Shown here: positions 29,420 through 39,127 of the stretch, piece after piece | Layout of the letters: each line of letters starts with the position of its first letter | Numbering within the stretch: the first letter of the stretch is position 1 | NCBI RefSeq assembly: GCF_008370495.1 | Contig: NZ_VTUX01000002.1 | Span: forward strand, 496,001 to 560,000 | Direction: 5' to 3' | DNA from: Pseudohalioglobus sediminis | GTDB taxonomy: Bacteria; Pseudomonadota; Gammaproteobacteria; Pseudomonadales; Halieaceae | Length of the DNA stretch: 64,000 bases | The notes under the pieces: generated by a model | What the model was told of the DNA's origin: nothing | Databases searched by the model: none | The model's input: the letters and a program-made list of their open reading frames with translations, nothing else | Translations under genes and position numbers: made by a program

Positions 29420-31786
29420 TCACTGCCTCAGGATTGCTTTTGAGGCTGGCAGGAAACGCTGCGCTTCGCGGTCAAGGCTGGACGGCAATGAGGCAAGCGG
29501 CAGCAGGCGGCCAGCCAGCCAATGTGGATACTGGTCGAGATAATGCTCACTGAGGAAATGCCCCGACTGCCCGCCGGGTATCACCGCCTGCACCGACGGC
29601 ACCGCCCCCATTTCTGCTACCACACGTACGGTAGCACCGCTGTTGACAGCGAAGGGGCTGGCGTAACTGTAACGGGCGCGACCGACCGTGGAGACGCTGC
29701 CCCCCCAGGGCGCGTCTCCGGCGTCGAGCAAGCTGGCGAGCACCGGTGAGACCGCGCCCAGGGAATGCCGCAAGCGCACGTGCTGCTGGCGATCCAGGCG
29801 CCATGCGCCGGGCTCCGGGCCCTGCTCATCAGCGATCCGTGTCATGGCACGGTGCAATGCTGCCGCAATGATCCCTGCTCGCTGCCCACGCCACCAGGGC
29901 GACTCAGGTGCGTGCAACAACAGGTGATCGAGAGCGTGGTTGAGCAGGTAGGCACGGCGCAGCAAACGTGGATACAGTTCCCCCAGTCGCTGCGCAAATA
30001 CCTCTTCCGACAGTGCCACGTACCAGCTCTGGAACAGCAAGGCCGCGGCGCTGCCTCGTGCTGCAACGGGCTCTTCAAGCCATTGGGTCAGTAACTCAAT
30101 GCCCGCTTCGAGCAGCGGCTCCTTACTCGCAGGTAACGCCGCCAACAGCGTCGGCAACAGCAGTTGCGCCTGGCCATCAGTCCAATCGATCTGCAGCACC
30201 CGCATATCCTCCAGTGACAACGACTCAGCCTTCCCCAGCACCTGCTGGATACGGGCAATGCGATAAGGCGCGGCATTGTCTGCAGAGACCAGTGGGCCCT
30301 GGCCAGCCGGGTTGACCCGGGAATTGGCGGCCGCGAGGAAACCAGCCGGGGGATTGTTGCGGCGAGGCATGGCCGAGGGGGGGACCAGGCCCTGCCACAC
30401 CGCCGCCGGTGAGCTGCCATCCTGCGGCATCAGGCCCTGTCCCCTGCCCCGCTGCGGCAACACGCCGGCGGTACGAAAGCCGATGGTGCCGTGGCGGTCC
30501 GCATAGGTAGCATTGAGTGTTGGCGCGGGAAAAGCATCCAGCGCCACATTGAACTCATCCCAGTTCCCGGCGAGGTTGAAATCGAGCATGCTATCGAGGC
30601 TGGGTGCGGGCATCCGGTGCACCGTCCAGGCCAGGCTGAGCGCGGGTGTCTCGCTAACCAGCGGGCCATTGTGCGTATGCACGATCTCCAGGCGTTCTGT
30701 GGCGCCGCCACGCACCGGTATGTCGACAGTCTCAACGCGTGCCCGGCGCCATGTGTTACCGAAACGGAATAGCAGCGGGTCCTGTTCTGAGCGGGTCTCA
30801 ACGAATACGTCCTGGGTATCGCCAATGTTGGTAAAGCCCCAGGCGATGTTTTCGTTGTAGCCGTTGATGACACCCGGCATCCCAGGCACCGACCAGCCGC
30901 GCAGTTGTCGATTGTCACCGAAGAAGAGGTGTACCTCGTAAAACAAATTGGGCAGGCCCAGTTCATCGTGCGAGTCGAAGGCGAACAACGGCAGACCGGA
31001 TGTACTTTTTCCAGCGCCTACCACCCAACCATTGCTGCCAAAGCCCAGCCGTGGCATCAGCGGATTCACGCCGGGATCGGTGAGCGCCACCGCATCGAGC
31101 ACCTCGCCGAGGGCCACACTATCGCTGCCTGCATCCAGCACAAAGGGGTATTCGTAGCGGCCACTGTCGTCGGTGAGAAAAGCGGCCATCTCATCCACCT
31201 CCAGTACCCCGGCCAGGGCCAGACGCAGCAGTTCGTTGTCGAGATTGTTCGCTGACTGGTGGGCCATGAGGGCACCCAGCGCAAATACATCGCGCCGCTG
31301 CCAGGAAGGACGCGCCTGGCCAAGCAGTAAAAACTCCGGCGGCAGCAGTCGCAGGCCGGCAATACCGGCATTCACGCCCTCCAGGTACGCATCCACCGCC
31401 GCCAGCGTGGCCGGCGAGGCGTGACTTTCCAACCGGCCGGCCAGTTGCGGGACACCCGCGCGCCACAGCTGCTTGTCCGTTTCCAGCAGGTCGGCACCGA
31501 GCATTTCGGCGAGCCGCCCGCGGCCGGCACGACGCAGCATCTCCATTTGCCACAGGCGATGCGTGGCGTGAAGCCAGCCCTGTACCCGCAGCGCATCGGC
31601 GAGCCCGGCAGCCTCGACATAAGGGCGCTGCCATGCGTCATAGCGAAGGGTCGCCTCGGACTGCAGCCCGGCCAGCGCCGTGGCCTGCTCCTGGCGCGGA
31701 AACGACTGCCGTAGCAGTATCCAGGCGACCAGCGCAATACCGACCAGCGCGAGCAGCAGGTAGCGTATAAAGCGTGCGAAGTTCAT
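29420..31786 (-). CDS. Penicillin acylase family Ntn hydrolase
   Basis: A 788-residue envelope amidase of the penicillin G acylase/AHL acylase family, which self-cleaves into alpha and beta chains. A single N-terminal membrane helix (about residues 8-25) targets it to the periplasm. The nucleophile serine that becomes the beta-chain N-terminus is Ser251, in LGFGSNGWVVGAGKSTSG. GYNENIAWGFTNIGDTQDVF and the oxyanion region match the family. The ATG overlaps the stop of the TetR gene by one base (TGATG); a TTG one codon earlier is the alternative. Substrates could be beta-lactams, acyl-homoserine lactones or other N-acyl amides. Confidence 0.88.
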   Translation of the reverse strand: MNFARFIRYLLLALVGIALVAWILLRQSFPRQEQATALAGLQSEATLRYDAWQRPYVEAAGLADALRVQGWLHATHRLWQMEMLRRAGRGRLAEMLGADLLETDKQLWRAGVPQLAGRLESHASPATLAAVDAYLEGVNAGIAGLRLLPPEFLLLGQARPSWQRRDVFALGALMAHQSANNLDNELLRLALAGVLEVDEMAAFLTDDSGRYEYPFVLDAGSDSVALGEVLDAVALTDPGVNPLMPRLGFGSNGWVVGAGKSTSGLPLFAFDSHDELGLPNLFYEVHLFFGDNRQLRGWSVPGMPGVINGYNENIAWGFTNIGDTQDVFVETRSEQDPLLFRFGNTWRRARVETVDIPVRGGATERLEIVHTHNGPLVSETPALSLAWTVHRMPAPSLDSMLDFNLAGNWDEFNVALDAFPAPTLNATYADRHGTIGFRTAGVLPQRGRGQGLMPQDGSSPAAVWQGLVPPSAMPRRNNPPAGFLAAANSRVNPAGQGPLVSADNAAPYRIARIQQVLGKAESLSLEDMRVLQIDWTDGQAQLLLPTLLAALPASKEPLLEAGIELLTQWLEEPVAARGSAAALLFQSWYVALSEEVFAQRLGELYPRLLRRAYLLNHALDHLLLHAPESPWWRGQRAGIIAAALHRAMTRIADEQGPEPGAWRLDRQQHVRLRHSLGAVSPVLASLLDAGDAPWGGSVSTVGRARYSYASPFAVNSGATVRVVAEMGAVPSVQAVIPGGQSGHFLSEHYLDQYPHWLAGRLLPLASLPSSLDREAQRFLPASKAILRQ

Positions 31787-32463
31787 CAAAAACGCTGCAG
31801 GCCCAGGATCCAGCCCACATGGCGACGCATCAGCCGTTGCACATGCTCGTCATTCACCTGATCGACCGGTATACCCAACGCCTGGTATTCCATTGAGGTG
31901 ATAGTGTCGAGCAACAGTTCCGCATCGATCTCAGGGTCGTGCCGGTTAAAACGGGAGCAGAGGTCGACCAGCGGCGCCAATAACCTGGCGCGGTGGGCTT
32001 CCACCCGCGCGCGCAACTCCGGTGACAGCCTGGCCTGGGTGAAGAAAATCTGCTCGACCGCAAGGCCCACCGGCTTCTCGCGCACCTGGGCGAGGATATA
32101 GTCGCTGGCCTCTCCGGCAAGGTACCCGGCCAGTGTTTCCCGCACCTCGCGCTTGCGCAGTTGCGCCCCGTTGTAAGCGTCCAGACGAGTGAAAATCCGC
32201 TGCCACAGCTGTTCGATATCGGGCCGCATATGCTCGGAAAACTGCTCGAAAGCCTCTCCGATAAGGGACTCGATATCTTTGAAGTAATACGTGGTCAGGG
32301 ACAACTGCACGCCAGCCTCCCTGGCGATCGCCCGATGGGTAACTCCGCGCAAACCCTCGTTGGCTATCACGTTGAACACCGCCTGCAATATTCGATTGCG
32401 TGTGCGTTCACCCTTGGCGCGCCGGGTGCGACTGTCTGCCTGCGCAGCTCTACTCGTGGACAA
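31786..32463 (-). CDS. TetR/AcrR family transcriptional regulator
   Basis: A 225-residue repressor with an N-terminal helix-turn-helix (ILQAVFNVIANEGLRGVTHRAIAREAGVQLSLTTYYFKDIESLI, residues about 24-66) and a helical ligand-binding C-terminus resembling a TetR C-terminal domain. The start is TTG with GAGAGG 5 nt upstream; no in-frame ATG exists before residue 75, so the TTG is likely real. It is translationally coupled to the acylase gene and probably controls that two-gene unit. A small dyad about 50 bp upstream may be its operator. Confidence 0.87.
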   Translation of the reverse strand: MSTSRAAQADSRTRRAKGERTRNRILQAVFNVIANEGLRGVTHRAIAREAGVQLSLTTYYFKDIESLIGEAFEQFSEHMRPDIEQLWQRIFTRLDAYNGAQLRKREVRETLAGYLAGEASDYILAQVREKPVGLAVEQIFFTQARLSPELRARVEAHRARLLAPLVDLCSRFNRHDPEIDAELLLDTITSMEYQALGIPVDQVNDEHVQRLMRRHVGWILGLQRF

Positions 32464-32508
32464 ATCCGCCTCTCTACCGGTATGTCACTGCCCCGGCCAG
32501 CATGTTAT

Positions 32509-32524
32509 TAGTACGATCGTGCAA
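32509..32524. promoter_or_regulatory. Imperfect dyad upstream of TetR gene, candidate autoregulatory operator
   Basis: A perfect 8-bp core ACGATCGT (32513-32520) is flanked by partly matching bases to give TTAGTACGATCGTGCAA-like symmetry. It lies 50 bp before the TTG of the TetR gene, where TetR repressors usually bind. The 98-bp gap to the LysR gene holds no other feature. Confidence 0.4.
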
Positions 32525-32561
32525 TTATAAGAGTCGCGAGGACGAACGCAAATCATCGCCT

Positions 32562-33455
32562 TCAGCGCATGGAAAATTCTCGCTCCAGATGTTCCGCGAA
32601 GAGTCGCGCGCGCGTACTGGCAGCCTCCGGCTGATCAGTAACGAGATAGTGCGACAGCCTGGCTTCGACGCTGGGCTCCCCCAGGGCCACCAGTACCCCA
32701 TTGCGCAGGTCCGCGCCCACTTCGATCCGGTCTGCCAGAAAAACGCCACAGCCATCGCGCGCTGCGCAGATACCCAGATAGGAGTCGCGCACATGCAGGT
32801 GACTTCCTGATGGCGACGGGTCCAGGCCTGCGTTCGCCAACCACCGCTGCCAGCGATCGTGCCGGTCGTGAATCAATGGCAGGCGCAGGATATCAGTCGC
32901 CCGCCCGCTCCAGGCGCCCTGGGGAATGAGCGCGGGACTGGCCACCGGCGCATAGCGCTCGCGAAACAGTTCCCGCACCACGCGACGCGGCGCATCGGGC
33001 TCACCGAAGCAGACCGCGACCTCGATCTCGGCGGGTATCGCTCTCTGCATCGGCTGGATATCTTCCAGCCTGACTTCGATCCCGGGATAACGACGCTGGA
33101 AGTCCCCTACCAGTGCCAGCAGCCAGCAAGCGGAGATCGACGGCGAAGCGCCGATCACCAGTCCCCCGTGCAGCGAGCCCGGATCGATGGCCAACGCGCC
33201 CTCGGCCAGCCGGTCGAGGGCATCACTCACCACCGACAACAGGCGCCGGCCCTGCTCGGTCAGTGCCAGGCCGCGCCCGCTGCGCTCAAACAGCCTCACA
33301 TCCAGCTGGGACTCCAGCTGGCGAATCTGCCGGGACACCGCGCCATGGGTGACGCCCAGCTCCTCGGCTGCTCGTCGCATGTGGCAGTGCCTGGCGGCGG
33401 CCTCGAAACTGCGCAGCGCGTTCAGGGGAAGATTTCGGCGGCTCACTTGCTTCAT
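32562..33455 (-). CDS. LysR family transcriptional regulator (GcvA-like)
   Basis: A 297-residue LysR regulator. It has an N-terminal winged helix (NLPLNALRSFEAAARHCHMRRAAEELGVTHGAVSRQIRQLESQL), matching the GcvA subgroup, and a periplasmic-binding-protein-like effector domain from about residue 90. It is transcribed divergently from the succinate-semialdehyde dehydrogenase gene across 117 bp of AT-rich DNA, the classic LysR layout. It therefore most likely controls the dehydrogenase-aminotransferase pair, with an amine or a catabolic intermediate as effector. No single T-N11-A box stands out among several possible ones. Confidence 0.9.
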   Translation of the reverse strand: MKQVSRRNLPLNALRSFEAAARHCHMRRAAEELGVTHGAVSRQIRQLESQLDVRLFERSGRGLALTEQGRRLLSVVSDALDRLAEGALAIDPGSLHGGLVIGASPSISACWLLALVGDFQRRYPGIEVRLEDIQPMQRAIPAEIEVAVCFGEPDAPRRVVRELFRERYAPVASPALIPQGAWSGRATDILRLPLIHDRHDRWQRWLANAGLDPSPSGSHLHVRDSYLGICAARDGCGVFLADRIEVGADLRNGVLVALGEPSVEARLSHYLVTDQPEAASTRARLFAEHLEREFSMR

Positions 33456-33572
33456 GCTATTGGTTAGTTTTAATCACCATATTGTTCCAAATATATCGCT
33501 TGTCGTGAGATAAACAAACCATAAACTGTGCCTCTTCATATCAGCACCGCTTTATGGGACACCAGTATTACC

Positions 33573-35042
33573 ATGGCTATACAACTCGACGACCCCACCC
33601 TGCTGCGCAGCGAAGCCTATATCGACGGCAAGTGGCAGGCTGCGCAGCACGGCAAACGCTTCGATGTTCTCAACCCGGCCGATGCCAGCCGTATTGCCAG
33701 CGTCGCCGATCTCGGCGCGGCCGACACCAACCGCGCCATCCTCGCCGCCGAGCGGGCCCAGCGCGAATGGCGCGAGCGCCCGGCGAAGGTCCGCAGCCAA
33801 TTGCTGCGCAGGTGGTTCGATCTGATCGTGGCCAACCAGGAGGACCTGGCGCGCTTGATGACGGCGGAACAGGGCAAGGCCCTTGCCGAGGCACGGCTGG
33901 AAATCAGCTATGCAGCGTCCTTTATCGAGTGGTTCGCCGAGGAAGCCAAGCGCCTGTACGGTGACGTGATTCCGGGCAGCGAAGATCGACGCCTGGTGGT
34001 GATCAAGCAACCCGTGGGCGTGGTGGCGGCGATCACACCCTGGAATTTCCCCAGCGCCATGATCACCCGCAAGGCGGGCCCGGCACTGGCCGCAGGCTGC
34101 ACCGTGGTACTGAAACCCGCAGCAGAAACCCCGCTGTCAGCATTGGCGCTGGCGGCGCTGGCGGAACGCGCCGGCCTTCCCGCCGGCGTCTTCAACATCG
34201 TTACCGGCTCAGATGCACCCGCAATCGGCGATACACTGACGGCGAGTCCTGTGGTGCGCAAACTGACGTTCACCGGCTCCACGGCTGTGGGCAAACATCT
34301 GCTCGCCGCCAGCGCGAGCACGGTAAAGAAAGTATCGATGGAACTGGGCGGCAACGCTCCGGTCATCGTATTTGCCAGCGCCGATATCGACGCCGCTGTC
34401 GCCGGTGCCATCGCTTCCCGCTACCGCAACGCCGGCCAAACCTGCATCTGCGCCAACCGGTTACTGGTTCAGGACAGCATCTACGCTGAGTTTGTCGAAA
34501 AATTCACCTATGCCGCCGGACAACTACGCGTCGGCCCGGGACAGGATGAAAATAGCCAGATGGGGCCTATGATTGACAAGGGTGCCATGGACGCGGTGGA
34601 TGCCATGGTTCGCGAGGCGGTCGCCGAGGGGGCCACTATCACCACCGGGGGTGCAGCCCTGGATAAACTCGGTGACAGTTTTTACGCACCCACGGTGCTC
34701 ACCGGTGTCAGCGAGCGTATGCGTATCTACCACCAGGAGGTGTTCGGGCCGGTGGCACCGGTACTGCCCTTCAGCGACGAGGCCGAGGCAATCACCATGG
34801 CCAATGACACGGAGTACGGACTCGCCGCCTATATTTACAGCAATGACCACGGCCAGATCTGGCGCGTCAGCGAGGCCATCGAATACGGCATGGTGGGCGT
34901 CAACGAAGTGGGCATCACCGCCGAGACCATTCCCTTTGGCGGGATGAAGGAGTCGGGTCTGGGCCGTGAGGGCTCCAAATACGGCATCGATGACTACGTG
35001 GAAGTGAAATACATTTGCATGGGCGGGATCAGCAAAAGCTGA
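33573..35042 (+). CDS. gabD: NAD(P)-dependent succinate-semialdehyde dehydrogenase
   Basis: Oxidises succinate semialdehyde to succinate, the last step of GABA catabolism. The 489-residue aldehyde dehydrogenase has the nucleotide-site motif ITPWNFPSAMITRKAGPALAAGC, the general base Glu257 in MELGGNAPVIVF and catalytic Cys291 in NAGQTCICANR, with the GabD-like C-terminal EVGITAETIPFGGMKESGLGREGSKYGI. The start MAIQLDDPTL was chosen over a frame from 33528. It lies 28 nt upstream of a class III aminotransferase gene, which would supply the semialdehyde. The aldehyde actually used could be a relative such as glutarate semialdehyde. Confidence 0.92.
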   Translation: MAIQLDDPTLLRSEAYIDGKWQAAQHGKRFDVLNPADASRIASVADLGAADTNRAILAAERAQREWRERPAKVRSQLLRRWFDLIVANQEDLARLMTAEQGKALAEARLEISYAASFIEWFAEEAKRLYGDVIPGSEDRRLVVIKQPVGVVAAITPWNFPSAMITRKAGPALAAGCTVVLKPAAETPLSALALAALAERAGLPAGVFNIVTGSDAPAIGDTLTASPVVRKLTFTGSTAVGKHLLAASASTVKKVSMELGGNAPVIVFASADIDAAVAGAIASRYRNAGQTCICANRLLVQDSIYAEFVEKFTYAAGQLRVGPGQDENSQMGPMIDKGAMDAVDAMVREAVAEGATITTGGAALDKLGDSFYAPTVLTGVSERMRIYHQEVFGPVAPVLPFSDEAEAITMANDTEYGLAAYIYSNDHGQIWRVSEAIEYGMVGVNEVGITAETIPFGGMKESGLGREGSKYGIDDYVEVKYICMGGISKS

Positions 35043-35070
35043 AACGCCGCGGTAAAGAGAGGAAAACAAT

Positions 35071-36384
35071 ATGTCTGCAGTAATCTATCCAACCACCAAC
35101 CTCGCAGCGACCGAACAATTGCTGTTCGATCGCGGTGAAGGTATCTATGTCTATGACCAGAACGGCAAGCAGTATCTCGAGGGTCTCGCCGGGCTGTGGT
35201 GCAACGGCCTGGGCTACGGCAATCAGGAACTGATTGATGCCATCAGCAGCCAGCTTGCGAAGCTTTCTTATTCGCACAGCTTCGGCGGCAAGAGTCACCA
35301 GCCTGTCATCGACCTGGCCGACAAACTGGCCGGCATGGTGCCAGTAAAGGATGCCATGGTGTTCTTTGGCAACTCCGGCTCCGATGCCAATGACTCGCAC
35401 ATCAAGCTGCTGCGCTACTACTTCAATGCCATCGGCAAGCCGGAGAAGCGCAAGATCATCACTCGCGAGCGCGCCTATCACGGCGTCACCGTGGCCGCCG
35501 GTTCATTGACCAGCCTGCCGGCCAACCTCGCCCACTTCGATGCGCCCCTGGATGCCCTGGGCATACTGCGTACTGACCACCCGCACTATTACCGGGGCGC
35601 CGGTGCCGGTGAGAGCGAGGCGGATTTCGTCTCCCGCATTGCCGGCAACCTGGAGCAGCTGATACTTGAGGAGGGCCCTGAGACCATCGCGGCCTTCATC
35701 GCCGAGCCGATTACCGGCGCCAGCGGCGTGATCGTGCCACCGGCGGGCTACTACGATGCGGTACAGGCCATTCTCGACAAGTACGACATATTGTTCTGGG
35801 CCGACGAGGTCATCACCGGCTTTGGTCGCACCGGCAACCTGTTCGGCTGCGACACCATGAACATCAAGCAGCCGGCGATGATGACCTTCGCCAAGCAGCT
35901 CTCTTCCGCCTATTACCCGATCAGCGCCTCCATCATTCGTGGCGACATGTATGAACCCATGGTCGCGCCCAGCGCCGAGGTCGGCATTTTTGGACACGGC
36001 TACACCTATTCCGGTCACCCCGTGGCCTGCGCAGCGGCGCTGAAGACGCTGGAAATATATGAACGCGACGGCCTGTATGACAACGCCGCGGCAATGGGCG
36101 ACTACCTGCAGACAAGCCTGCAGACACTGTATGACATCGACATCGTTGGTGAAGTGCGCGGTGCGGGCCTGATCGCGGCCGTGGAACTGGTTAGCGATCG
36201 CGAGCAGAAGACACCTGCGGTTGAACTGGCAAAGAAGGCCACACTCGCCTGCCAGGAGAATGGCCTCATCGTACGCAACGTGGCCGGGAACGCGCTGGCA
36301 CTGTGTCCGCCGCTGATCATCACCCGCGACCAGGTCGATGAGATGGTGGACAAACTGCGCCGCTCTATCGAGCAGGTAGCCTGA
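35071..36384 (+). CDS. Class III PLP aminotransferase (omega-amino acid/GABA type)
   Basis: A 437-residue fold-type I PLP enzyme that moves a terminal amino group to pyruvate or a 2-oxo acid. The cofactor motifs are visible: FFGNSGSDANDSHIKL (phosphate cup), RAYHGVTVAAGSLT, ILFWADEVITGFGRTG with the PLP-nitrogen aspartate, and the Schiff-base lysine in MTFAKQLSSAYYPISA. A GGAAAA ribosome site precedes the ATG. Its place after the succinate-semialdehyde dehydrogenase gene fits GABA:pyruvate transamination, while putrescine, beta-alanine or taurine-type amines are possible. The gene ends facing the MFS gene with a shared hairpin between. Confidence 0.9.
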   Translation: MSAVIYPTTNLAATEQLLFDRGEGIYVYDQNGKQYLEGLAGLWCNGLGYGNQELIDAISSQLAKLSYSHSFGGKSHQPVIDLADKLAGMVPVKDAMVFFGNSGSDANDSHIKLLRYYFNAIGKPEKRKIITRERAYHGVTVAAGSLTSLPANLAHFDAPLDALGILRTDHPHYYRGAGAGESEADFVSRIAGNLEQLILEEGPETIAAFIAEPITGASGVIVPPAGYYDAVQAILDKYDILFWADEVITGFGRTGNLFGCDTMNIKQPAMMTFAKQLSSAYYPISASIIRGDMYEPMVAPSAEVGIFGHGYTYSGHPVACAAALKTLEIYERDGLYDNAAAMGDYLQTSLQTLYDIDIVGEVRGAGLIAAVELVSDREQKTPAVELAKKATLACQENGLIVRNVAGNALALCPPLIITRDQVDEMVDKLRRSIEQVA

Positions 36385-36393
36385 GCAGCCTGT

Positions 36394-36418
36394 GCCCCGG
36401 CCAACATGGGGCCGGGGC
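36394..36418. terminator. Hairpin between convergent genes
   Basis: GCCCCGGCC (36394-36402) and GGCCGGGGC (36410-36418) form a perfect 9-bp GC stem with a 7-nt loop, starting 10 nt after the aminotransferase stop and touching the MFS stop. No T-run follows on either side, so it may stop both transcripts weakly or protect 3' ends. Confidence 0.5.
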
Positions 36419-37671
36419 TAGTAGCGGATCACTCGCCATGCCAACACCAGCAGCGCCGCGTTCACCAGGGCGATGGCGCTGATAATCCACACCGGCCCGC
36501 CACTGCCGATAATCGGCGACACGATGAACGGCCCGAGGCCACCGCCGATGATTGTCGTACAGCCGTTGTAGATACCCATGGCGGGTGCCGCCAACTGTAG
36601 CGGCACGATGCGTTGTATCATCGCAAATTCGCAGGCATTGAAGGCGGAAATAAGGAATACGCCGAGGGAGAAGCAGCCCAGCACCAGCCACAGCGCCTCT
36701 GCCTGCAGGCCCAGGTAAATCATCACTCCCGCACCGGAAAAGCCCACGGCGCCCAGCAGCGCGCGAATATTATAGCGGTCGCCCAGTGTTGCCCACACGC
36801 CAATGCCCAGTAATGAGAACGTGTAGGGTATCGCCACCAGCCAGGCGATCTCCTCAAACGGTATGCCCCTGCTATTGGTGAAATAGGTCGGGAGCCAGCT
36901 GGACATCCCCAGCGCCACCACGTTATTGACGATACCGATCAGGCCCAACAGCAAAAAACGCGGCAAGCGCAGCAACTGCCGGATGGTCAGCGCGTCGGGA
37001 TACTCTGCCGCTTCCTCGGCCTGGCCATTGGTGATCAGGTCCAGTTCCGCCTCGCCTACGCCATCGCCCTGGCTGGGCCGGTCATGTACAAAGCGCAGCA
37101 CCAGCGGCAGGCTGACCAGCGCCCCGAACAGGGCAATGAGGATAAAACCGGTACGCCAGCCTATCCAGGACATCAAGGGCACGAGCAGCAACGGCGACAG
37201 GATCACCGCGAGGAACAATCCGGAGACAAAAATACTGTTGGCGCGAGCGCGCTCTTCCCGTGGAAACCAGGTCTTGATCAGCTGGCTCACCATGGGCACG
37301 TGCACGCCTTCACTCAGGCCCAGCAGCACCCGCGTTGCCATCAGCAGCATCAACCACTGGCTGACCCAGGCACCCATGGCGGTGAACAAGGACCACAGGG
37401 TGACGATCACCAGCAATGAACGGCGCGGGCCAAAGCGCGCTGCCAGCGGCGTCAGAAATATATTAGCGAGGCCGTAGCCGGCATAAAACAGACCCATCAG
37501 CAGGGATCCGTAATCCCGCGTCTGCTCCGCGCTCCAGCCAAACTCCACGGCCATAAGTGGCACGGCAAAGCTGATATTCAGCCGGTCCAGATAGCCGACA
37601 AAGAACGTGACGCACAGCACCAGCGCCAACTGCCAGCGACGCTCCTGTAGGACGGGCCAGGCCAAACTCAA
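36418..37671 (-). CDS. MFS transporter (ACS-like)
   Basis: A 417-residue major facilitator with about 12 helices, resembling the anion:cation symporter group (FVGYLDRLNISFAVPLMAVEFGWS at the start, then GLFYAGYGLANIFLTPLAARFGPRR and SEGVHVPMVSQLIKTWFPREERARANS). These transporters usually import organic anions or small zwitterions with protons. The start is a TTG that overlaps the stop of the decarboxylase gene as TTGA; no ATG lies nearby in frame. Co-transcription with a PLP decarboxylase suggests the transporter handles its substrate or its amine product. Confidence 0.85.
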   Translation of the reverse strand: MSLAWPVLQERRWQLALVLCVTFFVGYLDRLNISFAVPLMAVEFGWSAEQTRDYGSLLMGLFYAGYGLANIFLTPLAARFGPRRSLLVIVTLWSLFTAMGAWVSQWLMLLMATRVLLGLSEGVHVPMVSQLIKTWFPREERARANSIFVSGLFLAVILSPLLLVPLMSWIGWRTGFILIALFGALVSLPLVLRFVHDRPSQGDGVGEAELDLITNGQAEEAAEYPDALTIRQLLRLPRFLLLGLIGIVNNVVALGMSSWLPTYFTNSRGIPFEEIAWLVAIPYTFSLLGIGVWATLGDRYNIRALLGAVGFSGAGVMIYLGLQAEALWLVLGCFSLGVFLISAFNACEFAMIQRIVPLQLAAPAMGIYNGCTTIIGGGLGPFIVSPIIGSGGPVWIISAIALVNAALLVLAWRVIRY

Positions 37672-39107
37672 TGCACGTCCGGGTTATAAAGCCGGTTGAT
37701 AAATTCGCCGAGCAGCATCTCCCTGGAATCCGCGGGCAACTGGTTGAGCATATTGTTGATCTCTTCCATCTTGCCCGGCAGGGCGCTACCGTCGCTACCC
37801 AGTACCTCGCTCAGGTGGTCCATGACCTCCGGTCCGGAATTGACGATGAACTCGCGCAGGTCATCGGGCATCACGAAAGGCTCCTTGTCCCGCTGCTCGG
37901 CACGCACGGCGGCCACCACCTCGGCGAGATCACGTACGAACTCATCCACCTGGTGCGCATTGTGATAACCCACAGAAAGGTGCATGTTCTCGCTGCTGTT
38001 GGCAAATCCGAACTGAGGCTGGATAAACCAGCCGCGCGCCTTCATCTCGTCCGCGACCGGGAAAATATTGAAGTCTGTCGCGCGAATGGCCAGCATGTTG
38101 ATCTGCGCCTTGCCCATCATCTCCAGCCCGTCGATACGCTCCACAGCGTCGACGATTTTTGCCGAGGCCTCCTGGGACGCCTTTACCAGGCGGAGGTAAC
38201 CCTCACGGCCAATATAGTTGAGAATCGCCCAGCAGGCGGCTATGGGGCCGCCACCCTTGGTGGAGGTCACGCCGGGATTGATCACCGCGTAGCCGGTCCA
38301 GTTGGCGTAAGAGAAAATCTGGTAGCGGCGGATGGCGCGATCTTTGTACAGAATGCAGGAGGCGCCTTTTGCCGCATAGCCCCATTTGTGGAAATCCATC
38401 GACAGCTGGGTCACGCCGGGCACAGAGAGGTCAAACTCGGGAATGTCGTAACCCAGTTCCTTCGCAAAAGGCAGGTACATGCCGCCCACACAGCAGTCCA
38501 CGTGAAAGCGCAGCTGGTGACGGAGGGCGATCTGGCCCAACTCGGTGATCGGGTCAATGGCGCCGTGCGCATAGGACGGCGCCGAACCTACCATCAGTAT
38601 CGTGTTCTCGGTTATCGCCGCTTCCATGGCCTCGGGGATCGCACAGAAGTCGTCATCCACGTCCACGGTCACTGCCTTGAGGTCAAAATACTGGCAGGCC
38701 TTGTGGAAGGCCGGGTGCGCAGTCGTGGCCATGAGTATTTCCGGCTCGGTGATGTCCGGGCGAATGTCACGGTAGTAGTCGCGCGTGGTCTTCAGCGACA
38801 GCAGGATGGACTCCGTGCCACCGGAGGTGAAGGTGCCTGTGGCGTCGTCGCCGCCATTAACGAGATCGACGGCCATGCCGATCACCTCTTTTTCCAACTC
38901 CATACAGCTGGGGAAGGAGGTGGGATCGAGACCGTTCTCCATCAGGTACAGGCTGAACGCATCTTTCAGCAGCTTTTCGGCCTCGTCGCCTGCATCGTAA
39001 ATATAGGCAAACACGCGACCCTCTTCCCAGGGCACATCATCCTGTTTGCGCGCCTTTAAACTACTCAGGATGTCGTCGGGCGACCTGCCCTGCTGGGGAA
39101 ATTTCAT
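37668..39107 (-). CDS. PLP-dependent decarboxylase/lyase (sphingosine-1-phosphate lyase-like)
   Basis: A 479-residue fold-type I PLP enzyme of the group II decarboxylase superfamily, closest by motif to the sphingosine-1-phosphate lyase/tyrosine decarboxylase branch. FTSGGTESILLSLKTTRDYYR binds the cofactor phosphate, RFHVDCCVGG supplies the pyridine-binding aspartate and SMDFHKWGYAAKGASCILY carries the Schiff-base lysine. A C-terminal extension of about 80 residues is helical and acidic. It lies 60 nt downstream of a TonB-receptor gene and overlaps the MFS gene. It probably decarboxylates an amino acid or cleaves an amino-alcohol phosphate; the choice cannot be made from sequence. Confidence 0.82.
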   Translation of the reverse strand: MKFPQQGRSPDDILSSLKARKQDDVPWEEGRVFAYIYDAGDEAEKLLKDAFSLYLMENGLDPTSFPSCMELEKEVIGMAVDLVNGGDDATGTFTSGGTESILLSLKTTRDYYRDIRPDITEPEILMATTAHPAFHKACQYFDLKAVTVDVDDDFCAIPEAMEAAITENTILMVGSAPSYAHGAIDPITELGQIALRHQLRFHVDCCVGGMYLPFAKELGYDIPEFDLSVPGVTQLSMDFHKWGYAAKGASCILYKDRAIRRYQIFSYANWTGYAVINPGVTSTKGGGPIAACWAILNYIGREGYLRLVKASQEASAKIVDAVERIDGLEMMGKAQINMLAIRATDFNIFPVADEMKARGWFIQPQFGFANSSENMHLSVGYHNAHQVDEFVRDLAEVVAAVRAEQRDKEPFVMPDDLREFIVNSGPEVMDHLSEVLGSDGSALPGKMEEINNMLNQLPADSREMLLGEFINRLYNPDVH

Positions 39108-39127
39108 GACTGCTACCTCTGCAACGT

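Noticed and set aside
37671-39059. A 462-codon plus-strand frame opposite the PLP decarboxylase gene
   Set aside because: The minus strand carries all PLP motifs. The plus frame is His/Val-rich without a recognisable fold.
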